A DNA stretch of 64,000 nt from assembly GCA_028823345.1 (NCBI GenBank), contig JAPKBR010000018.1, forward strand, positions 1-64,000, given 5' to 3'. Shown piece by piece: positions 61,772-64,000 of this stretch; the stretch's first letter is position 1, and each line of letters starts with the position of its first letter. The position numbers and the translations under genes are program-made. The notes under the pieces are model-generated. The model worked only from the letters and a program-made list of their open reading frames with translations. It did not search any database and was not told the origin of the DNA. Source of the stretch: Planctomycetota bacterium (GTDB taxonomy: Bacteria > Planctomycetota > UBA1135 > GCA-002686595).

Positions 61772-64000
61772 CTAGCTGGTGGTAACGGCTTTCAAGCGCC
61801 GCTCCTGAACCCAGCAAAACAGGACCGGGACGATGAACATGCTGATCAGTACCACGCTCATGCCCCCAAAGGAGGGGATAGCCATGGGCACCATCACATC
61901 CGCACCGCGACCGCTAGAGGTCAGCACGGGCAACAGGGCCAGAATCGTGGTGGCGGAAGTCATCAGGCAGGGACGGCAACGTCGCTTGCCCGCCACCACA
62001 ACCGCATCGCGCATTTGTTCCACGGTCTTGGGCTGGAGCTTGTCAAAGGACTGACGCAGGTAAGTCGCGATCACCACGCCGTCGTCCGTGGCAATGCCAA
62101 ACAGCGCCAGGAATCCGACCCAAACAGCGACACTCAAGTTCACGGGATGCACGCTGAAGAGTTCACGCATATGCACGCCGAACACATGGAAATCCAAGAA
62201 CCAGGGCATGCCATAGAGCCAGATCATGATGAAGCCGCCGGACCAAGCCACGAACACACCGCTGAAAACCATCAGGGTGGTGGAGACCGCTTTGAACTGG
62301 AAGTAGAGGATCAGGAAGATCAATAACAGAGCCAGGGGTAGCATCACCGCCAGGGTCTTAGCGGCCCGGACTTGACTTTGGTAGGAACCGGCAAAGGTGT
62401 AGGAAACCCCCGCTGGCAGGATGAACTCGCCCTTGTCCATCTTGTCTTGCAGGTACTCTTGGCACAGCTCGACCACGTCCACCTCGGCCAGGCCAGCTTG
62501 GCGATCAAAGATCACATAGGAGGTCAGGAATGTGTCCTCGGTCTTGATCATCTGGGGACCCCGTGAGTAGCGGATCTCGGCCAATTGACTCAAGGGGATC
62601 TGGGCGCCGTCTTGGGTCGGCACCAGGACGCGTTCCATATTCTCGACGGTGTCACGCAACTCGCGCTGGTAGCGCACACGCACTGGGTAACGCTCACGCC
62701 CTTCCACCGTGGTGGTCACCTGCCGGCCCCCGAGGGCGATTTCGATTACCGATTGCACCTTGGCGATGGACACTCCATAGCGAGCCGCAGCTTTGCGGTC
62801 CACGTCAATCAGTAGATAGGGCTTGCCGATCACGCGATCTGCAAACGTAGCCTCGGCTTTGACCTCTGGAATCTCCTTGAGGTATTTTTCTAACTGCAGG
62901 CCGACCTCTTCGATGACCTCAAGGCTAGGGCCCTTGATCTTGATGCCCATGGGGGCACGCATGCCGCTGGCCAGCATGACCAGTCGCGCAGCGATGGGTT
63001 GTAGGCGCGGGGCGGTCACCGTGCCGGTGAGGCGTGCGGCGTCGATGATCTCATCCCAAATGTCATCGGGCTTCTTGATCTTAGGACGCCAGTTGCGGAA
63101 GGGGCGGCCATCCTCGTCAGCAATTAGATTTCCATCACCATTGCGGACATAGCTGTTGGCGTTCTCGTTGAAGCGGAAGTTGATGCGTTTGCCGCTCTCA
63201 TCGATGATGAACTCGGGCTTGTAGTTGATGATCGTCTCCACCATGGAAACCGGCGCGGGGTCGAGGGCGCTTTCCACCCGTCCGATTTTGCCCACGGCCA
63301 ATTCCACTTCGGGCACGCTCTCGATGGCTTGATCGAGCTTCTGCAACACATCCAAGGCCTCGCCAATTGAGGCGTGGGGCATGGTGGTGGGCATGAAGAG
63401 GTACGAGCCCTCGTCCAGGGGCGGCATGAATTCTTTGCCCAGGCCTGGAAAGGCGTCGGTGCCCTTGGACCAGAGCGTCGTGGAGTACACAGCGTCTCGA
63501 TCCGCGCCCATCTTGACCAGGGAATTGGGGATGAAACCCAAAACCCGATCCATGCCCAGCCAAACCGTCAAGCCCATCACCATCAGGGTCAGAGGCAGAG
63601 ACAGGAACAGAAGCTTGTGGTCTAGACACCAGCGCAGGATTGGTTCATAGGCCCTCAGGAAGAGGGTGAAGAACAGCAGCAAACCAATGATGGCCAGCAA
63701 CACGAAGGCCAGGTTGCGTACCGAGCCGCGCTCGGGACCCAGGGGTTCCCAGTGGGTGGCAAGCATGGAGGCAACCAGCAAGATCACCAGACCATTCAGA
63801 AGGTAGGGCCAGCTAACGCGCAGCAACTTGCGTCGGTCCAGGAACTTCTTCCAGGCTCGACCCAGGAATCCGCCCTTTGCGGGGAGCAACCAAAGGGCCA
63901 TGGGCGGAATGATCAAGAGCGCGACCACAATCGATCCCAAGAGGGCACAGGTTTTGGTGAAGGCCAAGGGGCGGAACAGCTTGCCCTCTTCCCCGATCAT
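61772..64000 (-). CDS. CusA/CzcA heavy-metal RND transporter, C-terminal part (partial)
   Basis: 742 residues are visible; the gene continues beyond the right edge, so the N-terminus is missing. Features of the heavy-metal RND family: a porter-domain region GKEFMPPLDEGSYLFMPTTM, MLASGMRAPMGIKIKGP, where the VML may correspond to a metal-binding methionine of CusA, and late membrane helices with FLALFGIATDDGVVIATYL and RCRPCLMTSATTILALLPVL. It exports metal ions, probably Cu(I)/Ag(I) or Zn/Co/Ni, across the envelope. Substrate specificity is unproven. Confidence 0.93.
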   Translation of the reverse strand: MIGEEGKLFRPLAFTKTCALLGSIVVALLIIPPMALWLLPAKGGFLGRAWKKFLDRRKLLRVSWPYLLNGLVILLVASMLATHWEPLGPERGSVRNLAFVLLAIIGLLLFFTLFLRAYEPILRWCLDHKLLFLSLPLTLMVMGLTVWLGMDRVLGFIPNSLVKMGADRDAVYSTTLWSKGTDAFPGLGKEFMPPLDEGSYLFMPTTMPHASIGEALDVLQKLDQAIESVPEVELAVGKIGRVESALDPAPVSMVETIINYKPEFIIDESGKRINFRFNENANSYVRNGDGNLIADEDGRPFRNWRPKIKKPDDIWDEIIDAARLTGTVTAPRLQPIAARLVMLASGMRAPMGIKIKGPSLEVIEEVGLQLEKYLKEIPEVKAEATFADRVIGKPYLLIDVDRKAAARYGVSIAKVQSVIEIALGGRQVTTTVEGRERYPVRVRYQRELRDTVENMERVLVPTQDGAQIPLSQLAEIRYSRGPQMIKTEDTFLTSYVIFDRQAGLAEVDVVELCQEYLQDKMDKGEFILPAGVSYTFAGSYQSQVRAAKTLAVMLPLALLLIFLILYFQFKAVSTTLMVFSGVFVAWSGGFIMIWLYGMPWFLDFHVFGVHMRELFSVHPVNLSVAVWVGFLALFGIATDDGVVIATYLRQSFDKLQPKTVEQMRDAVVVAGKRRCRPCLMTSATTILALLPVLTSSGRGADVMVPMAIPSFGGMSVVLISMFIVPVLFCWVQERRLKAVTTS

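Overview
The window is a GC-rich bacterial chromosome segment, most likely from a member of the Planctomycetota or a close PVC relative. Three genes point there: a DUF1501 sulfatase-like protein, an 1115-residue PSCyt1/DUF1549/DUF1553 protein beside it, and a 1665-residue ThuA/PVC-type haem protein. No rRNA, CRISPR array, transposase, integrase or phage gene was seen. It reads as ordinary chromosome with many lineage-specific exported proteins. Many starts lack a strong Shine-Dalgarno sequence, and several are GTG or TTG. About fifty protein genes and two tRNAs are called; the last gene runs off the right edge.

Layout. 0-8.3 kb: typA, a two-gene unit of a soluble Ser/Thr kinase-TPR protein and a DEDDh exonuclease with a WYL-like tail, an unknown protein, and a two-component pair. 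8.5-11.4 kb: three-subunit proton-translocating transhydrogenase. 11.5-19 kb: an exported protein, a hemolysin-III protein, a membrane-anchored repeat protein, and two tandem B12-type radical SAM paralogues. 19-26.5 kb: an SGNH-like protein and a divergent set of five uncharacterised proteins, most of them exported (SurA-like foldase relatives, a lipoprotein, and a gluzincin-like protein that has lost its HExxH motif). 26.6-36.8 kb: ABC exporter, ispD-ispF, ruvC, an unknown protein, an orphan MinD/FlhG-type ATPase, a helix-hairpin-helix protein, nadC, an anti-sigma-type ATPase, a VanZ protein, and purB of the animal ADSL type.

37-41.7 kb: the DUF1501 and PSCyt1/DUF1549/DUF1553 pair. 42-50.4 kb: a sugar isomerase-like protein, an NrnA-like phosphoesterase coupled to thiD and closely followed by tRNA-Gly, a hydantoinase A-type protein, plsY-gpsA and small membrane proteins. 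50.5-55.4 kb: tRNA-Pro, a SulP transporter with a structured upstream region, and a Tm-1-like/PEP-hydrolase-like/cupin operon. 55.5-64 kb: the giant ThuA-haem protein, a MOSC protein, a cysteine-bearing lipoprotein and the C-terminal part of a CusA/CzcA efflux pump.

The housekeeping functions (isoprenoid, NAD, purine, thiamine and phospholipid synthesis, recombination) are scattered single genes or pairs. The best candidates for undescribed biology are the kinase/exonuclease-WYL unit (2.1-5.0 kb), the exported-protein cluster (20.6-26.5 kb), the tandem radical SAM pair (15.6-18.8 kb), and the Tm-1-like operon (52.9-55.4 kb). All family calls were made by reading motifs; no database search was possible.
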